64,000 nt of DNA from Bacillus sp. BP-3 (GTDB lineage: Bacteria > Bacillota > Bacilli > Bacillales > Bacillaceae_G): positions 222,397 to 286,396 of the forward strand of contig NZ_JAQOTJ010000006.1 in NCBI RefSeq assembly GCF_028401955.1, written 5' to 3'. Within the stretch, counting starts at the first letter, position 1, and each line of letters starts with the position of its first letter. Shown piece after piece: positions 35,638-45,200 of this stretch. Made by a program: the position numbers and the translations under genes. The notes beneath the pieces were generated by a model. That model ran no database searches. It had not been told where the DNA came from and worked only from the letters and a program-made list of their open reading frames with translations.

Positions 35638-36762
35638 TTATGAATTTTTTGTGTAGATAATTTTTCCATCTATCATCGTTAATACAGGCTTGGCTAAATA
35701 GTGAAAAGGATGATGAGTCCACAGGACAAGGTCAGCGTCTTTTTCAGGTTCTATGCTACCGATTTTCTTTTCTAGTCGTAAATTGCGAGCTGGTATAATG
35801 GTAATTCCTTCTAGAGCCTTATGTTCATCTAATCCTTCTCGAACGGCGATAGCCGCGCAAATATTTAAATATTGAATGGGTGTATAGGGGTGGTCTGTCG
35901 TAATAGAAACTTCAATCCCATGAGTAGATAAAGTATGATATGTTTGCCAAGATTTATTTTTAATTTCAATTTTTGAACGGCGTGTTAATGTTGGTCCGAC
36001 AGATACTTTTAAATCGTGGCCTGTTAATTTATCAGCAATAAGATGGCCTTCTGTACAGTGTTCAATACGTAAGTCGAGATTAAATTCTTTAGCAAAGCGA
36101 AGAGCAGATAAAATATCATCTGCACGGTGAGCGTGGGCACGTATAGGAATTTCACGGTGGAGCGCTTGCAAAATAGGAATCATTCGAAAATCGGTATCAT
36201 TTCCATAGTACTTTGCTTCATAAAATGCTTCTCGAAGCATTCCCATAATTCCCATACGGGTAATAGATTCTTTGTTTCCGTTGCTATGCATTCGTTTTGG
36301 GTTTTCTCCAAATGCAATTTTCAAGCCAGCGGGTTCTTGAATGACCATATGATCAATACTATTTCCGGCTGTTTTGATGACGCATGTTGTTCCGCCGATT
36401 ACATTTTGACTACCAGGCATAACATGCACGGTTGTAATGCCGTTTTGCAGGGCATCTTGAAAAGCCACATCAAAAGGATGAATGCCGTCTAGAGAACGAA
36501 TATGAGGTGTTAATACTTCCGCGGTTTCATTTGCGTCATTTCCAGCCCAACCAGTTCCTTCATCATATAAACCAAGATGTGTATGCACATCGATAAAACC
36601 TGGAAGAAGGTGAAGGCCGCGTGCATCAATAACGATCATATCTTTGCTAGCTTCAATAAATCGTTCTAACGCAATGATTTTGTTATTTTCCACCAATACA
36701 TCACCTTTCAATTTAGGAGATGTAATAGGGTAAACAGTCGCTTGCTTAAATAAAGTTTTCAT
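35638..36762 (-). CDS. Metal-dependent amidohydrolase (imidazolonepropionase-like)
   Basis: 374 residues. Amidohydrolase TIM-barrel signatures: the metal motif HTH in LPGFIDVHTHLG, later RAHAHR and RIEHC histidines, and the late aspartate in ITTDHPYTP. The small beta-sandwich domain is formed by both ends (GDVLVENNKIIAL and DADLVLW). Members hydrolyse C-N bonds in cyclic amides or dipeptides. No hut genes are nearby, so it is probably not the histidine-pathway enzyme itself. It is separated by 42 bp from the epimerase gene upstream in the same direction, suggesting co-transcription. Confidence 0.86.
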   Translation of the reverse strand: MKTLFKQATVYPITSPKLKGDVLVENNKIIALERFIEASKDMIVIDARGLHLLPGFIDVHTHLGLYDEGTGWAGNDANETAEVLTPHIRSLDGIHPFDVAFQDALQNGITTVHVMPGSQNVIGGTTCVIKTAGNSIDHMVIQEPAGLKIAFGENPKRMHSNGNKESITRMGIMGMLREAFYEAKYYGNDTDFRMIPILQALHREIPIRAHAHRADDILSALRFAKEFNLDLRIEHCTEGHLIADKLTGHDLKVSVGPTLTRRSKIEIKNKSWQTYHTLSTHGIEVSITTDHPYTPIQYLNICAAIAVREGLDEHKALEGITIIPARNLRLEKKIGSIEPEKDADLVLWTHHPFHYLAKPVLTMIDGKIIYTKNS

Positions 36763-36803
36763 AAGAACCTCTTTAGTTTTTTCTAGCGGAAATTTAGAAA
36801 TCG

Positions 36804-37706
36804 TTAGTGCAATACAATATTTTGAAGCGCATGTTCTAAAGTAGCATAGGAATGTGTATACCCGTGTTGTATTGCCTTTTGAGGTAATACTTTTTGTCCT
36901 TCTAAAACAAGGATGCTCATTTCACCGAGAAGGGTTTTAAGTGCAAATACAGGTACTGGTAACCAATGTGGCCGATGAAGCACTTTTGCAGTTGTTCTTC
37001 CGAATTCTGTCATTGTTACAGGGTGAGGAGCTGTAATATTGAAAGCACCGCTTATTTCTTTTGTATGAATCGCAAAATCGATCATTCGAACAACATCTTC
37101 GAGGTGAACCCAAGAAAGCAATTGGTTTCCTGAACCGATTGTTCCCCCAATAAAGAATTGATAGGGAAGTAACATTTTCGGTAGTGCTCCTCCCTCTTTG
37201 CCAAGAACAACACCGAAGCGCGTATAAATCGTACGAATACCAAGATCAGCTGCTTTACTCGCTTCTTTTTCCCATAGTTGAACGGTAGTAGCTAAAAAAT
37301 CATTCCCTTGCTTAGGGTGATCTTCTGTAAATGTGTCTGTCTCTGATGTACCATAATAGCCAATTGCGCTTGCATTTATAAACGTGCTTGGGTATTTGTG
37401 TAACGTTTGTAGTTGTTTAATTAAGCCTTTTGTTGTGTGTAAACGACTATTTATAATTTTTTCTTTCTGTTTTTTCGTCCAACGACCATTATTGATAGAT
37501 TCACCGGCAAGGTTAATAACGATATCAACGGAAGAAAGCGGAAATTCCGAAGCATCAGCATCCCAATGTATATACCGTATATTTGCGGGGGAATGATTTT
37601 CTCTTAATTGACGTGTGAGGATGTATACGGTATGACCTTTGCTAGCTAAATATAAAGTGAGTGCTTTTCCGATAAAACCTGTGCCTCCAGAAATCGCAAT
37701 TTCCAA
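36804..37706 (-). CDS. yfhF: TIGR01777-family SDR epimerase (YfhF)
   Basis: 300 residues starting at a TTG at 37706, fixed by GGAGGG seven bases upstream and by the Rossmann motif beginning at once (EIAISGGTGFIGKAL). Further family marks are NLAGESINNGRW, ASAIGYYG (catalytic Ser/Tyr region), RFGVVLGKEGGALPKML and WVHLEDVVRMI. The C-terminal DUF1731-like segment LEGQKVLPQKAIQHGY is complete. The substrate is unknown; relatives are called cell-division inhibitor SulA-like without proof. It is divergent from recX across an 80-bp gap, as in B. subtilis yfhF-yfhG. Confidence 0.87.
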   Translation of the reverse strand: MEIAISGGTGFIGKALTLYLASKGHTVYILTRQLRENHSPANIRYIHWDADASEFPLSSVDIVINLAGESINNGRWTKKQKEKIINSRLHTTKGLIKQLQTLHKYPSTFINASAIGYYGTSETDTFTEDHPKQGNDFLATTVQLWEKEASKAADLGIRTIYTRFGVVLGKEGGALPKMLLPYQFFIGGTIGSGNQLLSWVHLEDVVRMIDFAIHTKEISGAFNITAPHPVTMTEFGRTTAKVLHRPHWLPVPVFALKTLLGEMSILVLEGQKVLPQKAIQHGYTHSYATLEHALQNIVLH

Positions 37707-37786
37707 GAGAAATCCCTCCTCATTATGTATATTCAAGAAATTCAAATTTGTTTCATATATGTTAAAATGATGTTGAGGTGAAATGT

Positions 37787-38599
37787 ATGGCTGTCATTAC
37801 AAAAATAGAAGTACAAAAACGAACGAAAGAAAGATTTAATATTTATATTGATAAAGGTCATGGAGAAGAATATGGTTTTAGTGTTGATCAAGTTACCTTA
37901 ATAAAACATGGGCTTCAAAAAGGTTTGGAATTTGATGATGTTGAATTAACCAACATTTTATATGATGAAGAAATACAAAAAGCATATTTATATGCAATTA
38001 CTTATTTATCGCATCAAATGAGAACGAAGAAGGAAGTAGAAGAGCAATTACGGAAAAAAGAAATTGGACAAGCCATCATTTCTGAAGTTGTTTCAAAACT
38101 ATTACGTGACCGTTATATTAATGATAAAGAGTATGCAATTGCCTATGTGCGTACGCATAGCAATGTGAATCAAAAAGGACCAGTTGTTTTGAAACGTGAA
38201 CTGTTAAGTAAAGGGATTTCGGATGTAATGATTACCCATAGTTTACAAGAGTATCCTGAGGAGAAGCAAATTGAAAATGCTCTTGTACTTATAGAAAAGA
38301 AAAAAAAGTCTTATCAAAAACATTCTTTTTTTCAAATGAAACAAAAATTAGAAGAGATGTTAGTGCGGAAAGGATATGTGCGTGATATCATTCAAATTTG
38401 TTTAGAAGAATTAAAAGATGAAAAGGATGATAAAAAGCAAGAAGAAGCTCTTATCTATCATGGTAATAAATATCATGAAAAATATAAGAAATATGATGGT
38501 TGGACGTATGAAAATAAGATGAAGCAAGCGTTATATCGAAAGGGTTTTTCGATTGATGAAATAGAAGTGTTTATTCAAATGAAACGTGAAGAGGGATGA
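37787..38599 (+). CDS. recX: RecX, regulator of RecA
   Basis: 270 residues from the ATG at 37787 (GAGGTG nine bases upstream; a GTG at 37778 lies inside that site). The protein is all-helical with three-helix repeats, e.g. YLSHQMRTKKEVEEQLRKKE and DRYINDKEYAIAYVRTH, and ends WTYENKMKQALYRKGFSIDE. RecX binds the RecA filament groove and limits its extension and activity. The length is typical for Bacillus. The next gene, yfhH, starts nine bases after the stop, so the two form an operon. Confidence 0.93.
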   Translation: MAVITKIEVQKRTKERFNIYIDKGHGEEYGFSVDQVTLIKHGLQKGLEFDDVELTNILYDEEIQKAYLYAITYLSHQMRTKKEVEEQLRKKEIGQAIISEVVSKLLRDRYINDKEYAIAYVRTHSNVNQKGPVVLKRELLSKGISDVMITHSLQEYPEEKQIENALVLIEKKKKSYQKHSFFQMKQKLEEMLVRKGYVRDIIQICLEELKDEKDDKKQEEALIYHGNKYHEKYKKYDGWTYENKMKQALYRKGFSIDEIEVFIQMKREEG

Positions 38600-38608
38600 G
38601 GGGAAAAT

Positions 38609-38929
38609 ATGAGAAACATGCCAAAGCGCTATAGCGAGATGACACCACATGAGCTAAGGGAAGAAATAGGCGTTTTAAAAGAACAGGCAGTAAAAGCAGA
38701 ACAACTTGGCATTGTAAATGAATTTGATGTTTTAATGAGGAAAATGGCGATGGCACGTGCTTATATGACAGATATCAATGAATTTCAGATTGGCGAAACG
38801 TATGAACTTGTAGAAGAGCCGGGTGCATCGTTTACAATTACGTATTTTAATGGGGTATTTGCTTGGGGTCACAAACAAAATGAAACAGAGGAAATTGGTA
38901 TTCCTATTTCATTATTGCAAAAGAAGTGA
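38609..38929 (+). CDS. yfhH: YfhH (DUF1811) small protein
   Basis: 106 residues. The N-terminal helical half has RYSEMTPHELREEIGVLKEQ. The C-terminal half is a small beta-barrel (YELVEEPGASFTITYFNGVF, then IPISLLQKK), as in the DUF1811 family. Function unknown. It always follows recX in Bacillus, as here. A strong terminator begins in its last codon. Confidence 0.88.
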   Translation: MRNMPKRYSEMTPHELREEIGVLKEQAVKAEQLGIVNEFDVLMRKMAMARAYMTDINEFQIGETYELVEEPGASFTITYFNGVFAWGHKQNETEEIGIPISLLQKK

Positions 38930-38967
38930 AAACTAGAGAGCCTTGGCTGCTCTAGTTTTCACTTTTT
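38928..38967 (+). terminator. Terminator of recX-yfhH
   Basis: GAAAACTAGAG pairs with CTCTAGTTTTC with an inner GCC/GGC, followed by ACTTTTTG. Confidence 0.85.
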
Positions 38968-38991
38968 GTAATTGTTAAAGGAGATAGGCGT

Positions 38992-39144
38992 TTAAAATTG
39001 GCGTTTTTTCATTTCATTTGCCAAAATAATAAGAGACTGCGTTTGCTGCGTTTGTCCATTTACTTGTGCTTTTGCGTGTTTTGGACGAGCCCACGTTGGA
39101 GCGAATAATTCAGAATGACGGTCTAAACGGTTACGATAGCTCAT
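38992..39144 (-). CDS. Small conserved protein (YpzG-like)
   Basis: 50 residues from an ATG at 39144 with GAGGTG seven bases upstream. The peptide opens MSYRNRLDRHSELFAPTW and ends LIILANEMKKRQF. It looks like a small spore-type protein; similarity to YpzG is from memory only. It sits head-to-tail behind sspK with 35 bp between them, so it may share the forespore transcript. Confidence 0.65.
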   Translation of the reverse strand: MSYRNRLDRHSELFAPTWARPKHAKAQVNGQTQQTQSLIILANEMKKRQF

Positions 39145-39179
39145 TTTATCACCTCGTATAAAAAGTTATCGATAAACAA

Positions 39180-39338
39180 TTATGCTTCTTCTTGATTAGC
39201 AGCACGCATTCGCTCTTGTGGATGCGTGTTAATAGTGCCGTTAGGTCGTTTGGAAGCAAAGCGAGCTTTTGCTCGCGGTTGACCGTTGATTTTGCTGTTG
39301 TTTTTGGATTCAGACCAAATTTCAGATTGTTTGCCCAA
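39180..39338 (-). CDS. sspK: Small acid-soluble spore protein K
   Basis: 52 residues starting at a TTG (39338) behind GAGGGGGA; the family begins [16 protein letters not shown]. The diagnostic stretch is [20 protein letters not shown] followed by QERM, as in minor SASP SspK of B. subtilis. Forespore-specific, very small and hydrophilic, without a germination-protease site. Its place between yfhH and yfhJ matches B. subtilis. Expression is probably by sigma-G, but I could not pick out a clean promoter. Confidence 0.88.
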   Translation of the reverse strand: MGKQSEIWSESKNNSKINGQPRAKARFASKRPNGTINTHPQERMRAANQEEA

Positions 39339-39438
39339 GAGGAACTCCCCCTCGCTACAGTTTGATACAAAAAGTATCACTTATAGGTTGTGCAATGTGA
39401 GAGGAAATATTCTAGAGAAATACAAATAAAAAGCTATA

Positions 39439-39580
39439 CACCCCCCTTTTTTTTAGATGGGAGAGAGGATCTGACTGTGTGTAGAAGCGGTCAGTGCCTA
39501 TTTCTGCCCCGTGAGATATTTAAAACAAAGAGAGGAAGTAAGTGGCGGTTATGTTGTGTTTTGCATAGCAGCAGCTTATA
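39439..39580 (+). repeat. Dispersed structured repeat, copy 5 of 6
   Basis: CCCCCCTTTTTTTTAGATGG, GAGAGAGGAT, core CTGACT ... GGTCAG (a G-to-A change that turns a G-U pair into A-U), TTTAAAACAAAGAGAGG, then GTTGTGTTTTGCATAGCAGC. It fills the gap between sspK and yfhJ. Confidence 0.8.
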
Positions 39581-39618
39581 TGTTAAAAAATAAATGAATC
39601 GATTAAAGGAGATATAAT

Positions 39619-39885
39619 ATGAACGATATTTTTGAAAAATTAACGAAAGAACTTCTTGAAAAAAACCCCTCTCTTTCTTATTCTCAAGCGCGTACTTGGG
39701 TTGAGTTGTTATGGGAGGACTTTGGTGCGACATATGCAAAAACAGGAACGTATCAAGGGATTGAAATGACAGAGAAAGTGGTACGAGCGTGGATTAACAA
39801 CCAAGGGGCGCGTTTGCATGAAATTCAAACGAATAATCCAAAGTATAGTCATTTAATTAACAAAGACGATCACGTTAAACATTAA
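39619..39885 (+). CDS. yfhJ: YfhJ (WVELL-motif) protein
   Basis: 88 residues. Contains the naming motif WVELLWEDF preceded by LSYSQARTW, and the second helix block KVVRAWINNQGARLHE. Helical, soluble, function unknown. AAAGGAG precedes the ATG. Its position next to sspK and yfhP is conserved in Bacillus. Confidence 0.87.
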   Translation: MNDIFEKLTKELLEKNPSLSYSQARTWVELLWEDFGATYAKTGTYQGIEMTEKVVRAWINNQGARLHEIQTNNPKYSHLINKDDHVKH

Positions 39886-39913
39886 AAAAACGACCAATTT
39901 TGGTCGTTTTTTT
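39886..39913. terminator. Bidirectional terminator
   Basis: AAACGACC pairs with GGTCGTTT with A and T tracts outside. Shared by yfhJ and the convergent yfhP. Confidence 0.85.
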
Positions 39914-40892
39914 AATGTGGGAGTAATTCTAATTTTTTGCGCAGTTTTTCTTCACTGAAAATCCATCCTGTGTAGGAACTCATAATTTCAAGATCTTTAT
40001 TCAGCTGCACAATTGCAACAAATGGATAATAATCTTTGCTGCGATAGCGCAAATCTATAAATCGAACTTCATAATAATCGTTGTATTCAAAAATATCCCA
40101 GCGATAGACAGGAGAAAATGATAAGAATGCTGAAATGTTTTCATCTTTTTGAGCAGCACGAATGATATCGTTATCAGGTAATGGAATGCGCTCGAATTTA
40201 TCATGAACCATAATACTACCGCGATGCCAACGAGCAACATAATAATGGTCTTTTGTCACAATGGCTAAGTGATAATGATAAAAGCGATATGACGGTGAAA
40301 TGATGACTTGTTCAACGTCACGAAACCGTTTCTTTACGACATTCTTTACATTTTGGCGCATCATAATTCGGCCAATATAATAAATGATCATTAATATATA
40401 AGCAGCTGCTCCGGCATAACCTTTATTTGCACCGACAAGTATACACGCAATTGCTAATGTATGAATGAAGAAAATGACTGCATCAAATGTATTAATAACA
40501 CCTAGTGCCACCCACTTCTTAGTGAAAGGTCGCAATGCTTGTGTACCGTATGCATTGAAAATATCAACGAAGACATGAAGAAACACAGCAATAAATGACC
40601 ATAGAAGAAGATGAAGATAGGGAGGACTTTGGAATATGGCTAAAGAAATCCCGCTAACAAGAAATGACCAAAGAATAACAGCTGGGATGGAATGAGTAAT
40701 CCCGCGATGATTTCGAATATATTTTGCATTGTTTCTTAATTTTAAAACAGTATCAATATCAGGGATGTTTGAACCGACAATTGTTGCAAACATCACAGCT
40801 TGTGGTCCAAAGTCACTTTGACTGAGCGCTGGATCTAACGTTGCTAAGCTTCCTAATGTAACGCCCATGACAAGATGAGTGGCTGTGTCCAT
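39912..40892 (-). CDS. yfhP: Membrane-bound metal-dependent hydrolase YfhP
   Basis: 326 residues from the ATG at 40892 (GGAGGTGG eight bases upstream; the earlier GTG lies inside it). DUF457/YdjM-type features: MDTATHLVMG at the start, GSNIPDIDTV, HRGITHSIPA and LHVFVDIFNAYGT, giving a cluster of His/Asp metal ligands among about four membrane segments. A soluble C-terminal tail of roughly 130 residues follows. In B. subtilis YfhP is linked to control of yfhQ-type neighbours, but its reaction is unproven. It is divergent from mutY across a 147-bp gap. Confidence 0.85.
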   Translation of the reverse strand: MDTATHLVMGVTLGSLATLDPALSQSDFGPQAVMFATIVGSNIPDIDTVLKLRNNAKYIRNHRGITHSIPAVILWSFLVSGISLAIFQSPPYLHLLLWSFIAVFLHVFVDIFNAYGTQALRPFTKKWVALGVINTFDAVIFFIHTLAIACILVGANKGYAGAAAYILMIIYYIGRIMMRQNVKNVVKKRFRDVEQVIISPSYRFYHYHLAIVTKDHYYVARWHRGSIMVHDKFERIPLPDNDIIRAAQKDENISAFLSFSPVYRWDIFEYNDYYEVRFIDLRYRSKDYYPFVAIVQLNKDLEIMSSYTGWIFSEEKLRKKLELLPH

Positions 40893-41039
40893 GAAAACCA
40901 CCTCCGTTTTTTATTAATGTAACTCTTTTTATTCTATATCACAAGGCATTTGCCTTTTATTTCTTCAATCATCTTACTTAAATTTTCTCCTAAATTCTTT
41001 ATAATAGTACGTATATGCAAAAAATGAGGAGGATCAAGT

Positions 41040-42134
41040 TTGAAGCTCGAAATATTAGATGACTTTAACATAGAAAAATTTCAACATGATTTAATCAGTT
41101 GGTTTGAAACAGAGCAGCGTGATTTGCCTTGGCGTATCAATAAAGATCCATATCGCGTTTGGATTTCGGAAATTATGCTTCAGCAAACGCGAGTTGAAGC
41201 TGTAAAACCATATTACGCAAATTTTATGGGGAAGTTTCCAACATTAGAAGCATTAGCTGATGCGGAAGACGAAGAAGTGTTAAAAGCGTGGGAAGGCCTT
41301 GGTTATTATTCGAGAGCACGTAACTTACACGCTGCCGTAAAAGAAGTAAAGGAACAATACGGGGGGAAAGTTCCTAACGATGTAAAACAAATTGAAAAGT
41401 TAAAAGGTGTAGGACCCTATACAAAAGGGGCAATTTTGAGTATCGCTTACGGGATTCCAGAGCCGGCTGTTGATGGAAATGTGATGCGTGTATTATCGCG
41501 TATTTTGTCAATTTGGGATGATATCGCGAAACCAAAAACACGTAAAGTATTTGAAGATATTGTCCGCCAAATCATTTCAAAAGAAAATCCATCTTATTTT
41601 AACCAAGGGCTGATGGAACTAGGGGCACTTATATGTGTTCCGAAAAATCCATCTTGTCTTCTCTGTCCTGTTAGGGAGCATTGCCGCGCGTTTGCAGAAG
41701 GTGTACAAAAGGAGTTGCCAGTGAAAAGTAAAGCGAAGGCACCGAAAATGGTTCCAATCGTAGCCGGAGTATTGCGTACTGAAGATGGGAAATACGTAGT
41801 TAATAAAAGACCCAGTACGGGATTACTTGCTAACATGTGGGAGTTTCCGAATGTAGAAATTGGAGAAGGCATCCGTAACCATAAACAACAATTTACAGAT
41901 TACATGAAAGAGAAATTTTCTCTTTCTGTTGTCATTGATGACTATGCAATGAATGTTCACCACACATTTACTCATAGAACGTGGGATATATTTGTATTTT
42001 ACGGCACTGTATTGCAACCAATTGTTGAAACGGATCATTTAAAAATAATTACTACTGAAGAATTTGAACAATTACCTATTTCAAAATCACATCGAACAAT
42101 TTTTGAAGAATGTGTCAAAAAACTCCAACCATAA
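41040..42134 (+). CDS. mutY: Adenine DNA glycosylase
   Basis: 364 residues beginning at a TTG (41040) with GAGGAGG upstream. HhH-GPD fold: the catalytic Glu is in [11 protein letters not shown], the helix-hairpin-helix in [13 protein letters not shown], and the catalytic Asp in [12 protein letters not shown]. The iron-sulfur loop has Cys-x6-Cys-x2-Cys-x5-Cys in [17 protein letters not shown]. The C-terminal Nudix-like domain that reads 8-oxoG is present ([26 protein letters not shown]). It removes A paired with 8-oxoguanine. It lies beside yfhP as in B. subtilis. Confidence 0.96.
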   Translation: MKLEILDDFNIEKFQHDLISWFETEQRDLPWRINKDPYRVWISEIMLQQTRVEAVKPYYANFMGKFPTLEALADAEDEEVLKAWEGLGYYSRARNLHAAVKEVKEQYGGKVPNDVKQIEKLKGVGPYTKGAILSIAYGIPEPAVDGNVMRVLSRILSIWDDIAKPKTRKVFEDIVRQIISKENPSYFNQGLMELGALICVPKNPSCLLCPVREHCRAFAEGVQKELPVKSKAKAPKMVPIVAGVLRTEDGKYVVNKRPSTGLLANMWEFPNVEIGEGIRNHKQQFTDYMKEKFSLSVVIDDYAMNVHHTFTHRTWDIFVFYGTVLQPIVETDHLKIITTEEFEQLPISKSHRTIFEECVKKLQP

Positions 42135-42151
42135 TGGTTGGAGTTTTTTCG
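42121..42151 (+). terminator. Terminator of mutY
   Basis: AACTCCAACC pairs with GGTTGGAGTT over ATAAT, followed by TTTT. The 5' arm encodes the last residues of MutY. Confidence 0.9.
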
Positions 42152-42248
42152 ACATAAATATAATAATCTCTTACAAATATTTCATATTCCCTTAACAAAT
42201 GACAAATACACTGGAAGTTGTAATGAAAAATTTTAAGGGGGATAGAAA

Positions 42249-45200
42249 ATGTTTAAAAAAGCAATCCGTTCAGCAGTTGTAGCGACCTTCTTGCTTCAAA
42301 CATTAGCTGGGTCAGGCTATGTCACTTTTGCTGAGGAGAAGGAACAAAATCAGCAGGCTCTCATTTCAGAAGTTCATTATACAGACGATCTACGCTATAT
42401 CGAGTTGTATAACTCATCGGCGAAAGTTATGGATATGAAGAATGTTCAACTGAAGGTTAATGGAAAAGTGCTAAAATTTCAAGATGAAGATGAAAAGCAA
42501 TCTGTACAACCAAAAGAAACGAAGTTAATCTTATTTGGAAATAAAACAGTTAATGAGATTAATGAGCGCTATAAGACAGAAGTAAAAGAAGACCAAGTTT
42601 TATTTGCTACTGATGATTTAAGTGACGAACAAATTAGGATTGAAGTAACGAATGAGAAAAATAAAACGGTAGATGTCATTGAAACAAGAAAAGAGAATAA
42701 AGATATATCAATTCATTCTTTTTGGAATGAAACAAAGAAAGAAATAAAAAATGAAATACCATCCCCTGGGACTTACACTACATTCCAATCGCACGAAAAA
42801 GAAAAAGCATCTACGAAATCCACACGAAAAGAGGCAGTCCAACCAAACCCCAAACAACTAGAGCCTGCACAAAAAGAAAAAACCTTACAAGAGACAGCGC
42901 ATGTACCTAAAGTGAAAATTAATGCACATGAGGATTTACCGATTGAAATTCAGTTAGCAAGTACGTACGATGAGGCAAAAGTAAACCTTGTATATCGTAG
43001 TGCCTCCGGTTTATTAGTGAAAAAAATGAAAATGAATAAAGGTGAGAATAATCTGTATTCCACTGTTGTTCAAAAGTCAGATATTTGGTCCGATACGTTT
43101 ACATATTGGTTTGAAATTGAACAGGGGGGAAAAGTTATTACCTTCCCAGAAAAAGAACAATATGTAAGTACTGTTCAGCATCAGGTAGAAGATTATACAA
43201 AAAATAAGACAGTTATGATTACTGAGCTAATGCCAGATACGATAAACGTAAACGGAAAAGATGGATATGAATTTATAGAGATATATAATAATTTAAGTGA
43301 AGCAATACAATTGAAAGATTATAAACTTATATATAAGTATTCAGAAACTGGAAGTGAAGATTGGAATTTCACAGAAAATGCGACAATCCCATCAAAAGGA
43401 ACGAGAGTGTTGTGGATTAAAAATGAAGGAAATGCAGGGTTATTAAAACAAGATTTTATTCAAGCATACGGTGGGAATATAACTGAAGAACAAGTGCTTC
43501 AAATTGAATCAGATGGAATGTCTAATAGTGCTGGAAGAACCATTCAATTGGCCGATCAGTACGGAACAGTTTTATCATCTGCAACATATGAGAAATCGAA
43601 TGTAAAGGTTGGTCAAAGTGTTGCTTATGCATACAAGCCTGAAAGTGTTGAAATGCAAAAAGTAGGTTTGTTTGAAAAAGGAACACCTGGTGTACAAATA
43701 CCATTTCAAGTGCCGTTAGAGCCGGTAAAACAGTCCGATCAAGCTGGCGTTACGATTGAGCATACAGCATCACTTACTCATACAGAGGCAGAGGATCTAA
43801 CTATTACTGCAACGATTAAAGGTGGGGAAAATGTAGCTGTTTTGTATACGCAAGATGGCAAATTAACACACAAAAAATTGCAGATGAATAAAGAAGGAAA
43901 TAGCGATATTTATAAGGTGACAATTCCTAAAAAAGAGTTGTGGGGGAACACACTATTCTATAAAATTGTCGTGCAAGGTAATCAAGAAACAATTGAAAAA
44001 TCCTACGAAACAAAAGTAGAACATAGAAAAATAGATCCGCAAAGCGTACCGCCATTTTTGATTACCGAAGTAACGCCAGACACGACGAATGTTGGGAAAG
44101 CAGATGGATATGAATTCATTGAAGTGTATAACAATAGCGAGCAGGATCTTAATTTTAAGGATTATACAATTCGATATCGTTATCCATCTGAAGGACCAGA
44201 GGGAGATCTCATTTGGGGATCCACCCCAGATGACGTTGTAATTCCATCGGGGCAGTCTCTCGTATTTTGGATTATAAATGGTGAAAATAATGAGAAGAAT
44301 GTAGCTGATTTTAATAAACAATTTGAAGTGAACTTAGTAGAAAATAAAAATATTGTTAGAGTATACTCAAATGGAATGGCGAATGGAAGTGCCCGTGGCA
44401 TTGTCGTTGCAACAAAGACGGGGAAAGAAATTGCAGCTTCCTACTACAATGATCAAGCAAACCAAGCTGATGTGAAAGCGAATAAGGGAATTTTATATCG
44501 TTATCCTCAAGATGGCTCGCAAATCATGCAAAAGATTAGTAGTGCAGAGCATAATGCATCTCCTGGAACTGTATTCGAAGGACAAGTACCGGCTGAACGA
44601 GTTGCTTTGAAGGCAGATACAATTCCGCCGACAATTTCACATGAACCGGCAGAAGGGCTAATTTCTGAATTTCAAGATCATAAATTGAATTTTTCTGTTC
44701 TTGATAACGAACAAGTTAAAAGTGTGAAATTATACTACAAAACGAATCCTAACGCAGAATATAAAGTCGAAAATTTAGTAGAGAATCATATAGATAAAAA
44801 ATATCATTATACCATTTACTCACCTGAATTAATTGGAAAAGAGAAAATAACATATTACTTGGAAGCTTCTGATGGCTTACATGTAGTAAAAAGTGATATG
44901 TACTCAGTACAAATAGCTGGTGAGAAAGATAAGGGCCCTCTTCGTCTTAATGTAAAAGATGATGAAGTGGTCGCAAATCAAGTTTTATTAAAAGGAACTT
45001 CTTCGTCGGCCCAGTCTGAACAGCTTTCTCTTTTAGTGGACGGAAAGAAAGTAGAGACGAACACATATCGAGCTTTAGAGAAGCCTGCCTATTTTGCTTT
45101 CGATGTGAAGCAAACTGACTTGTATTTTAAAAACGCAGTCACAATTGGAAATGAAGTATTGCGTGTATTTGATGATACGTATAGTGATTATGTCACATTA

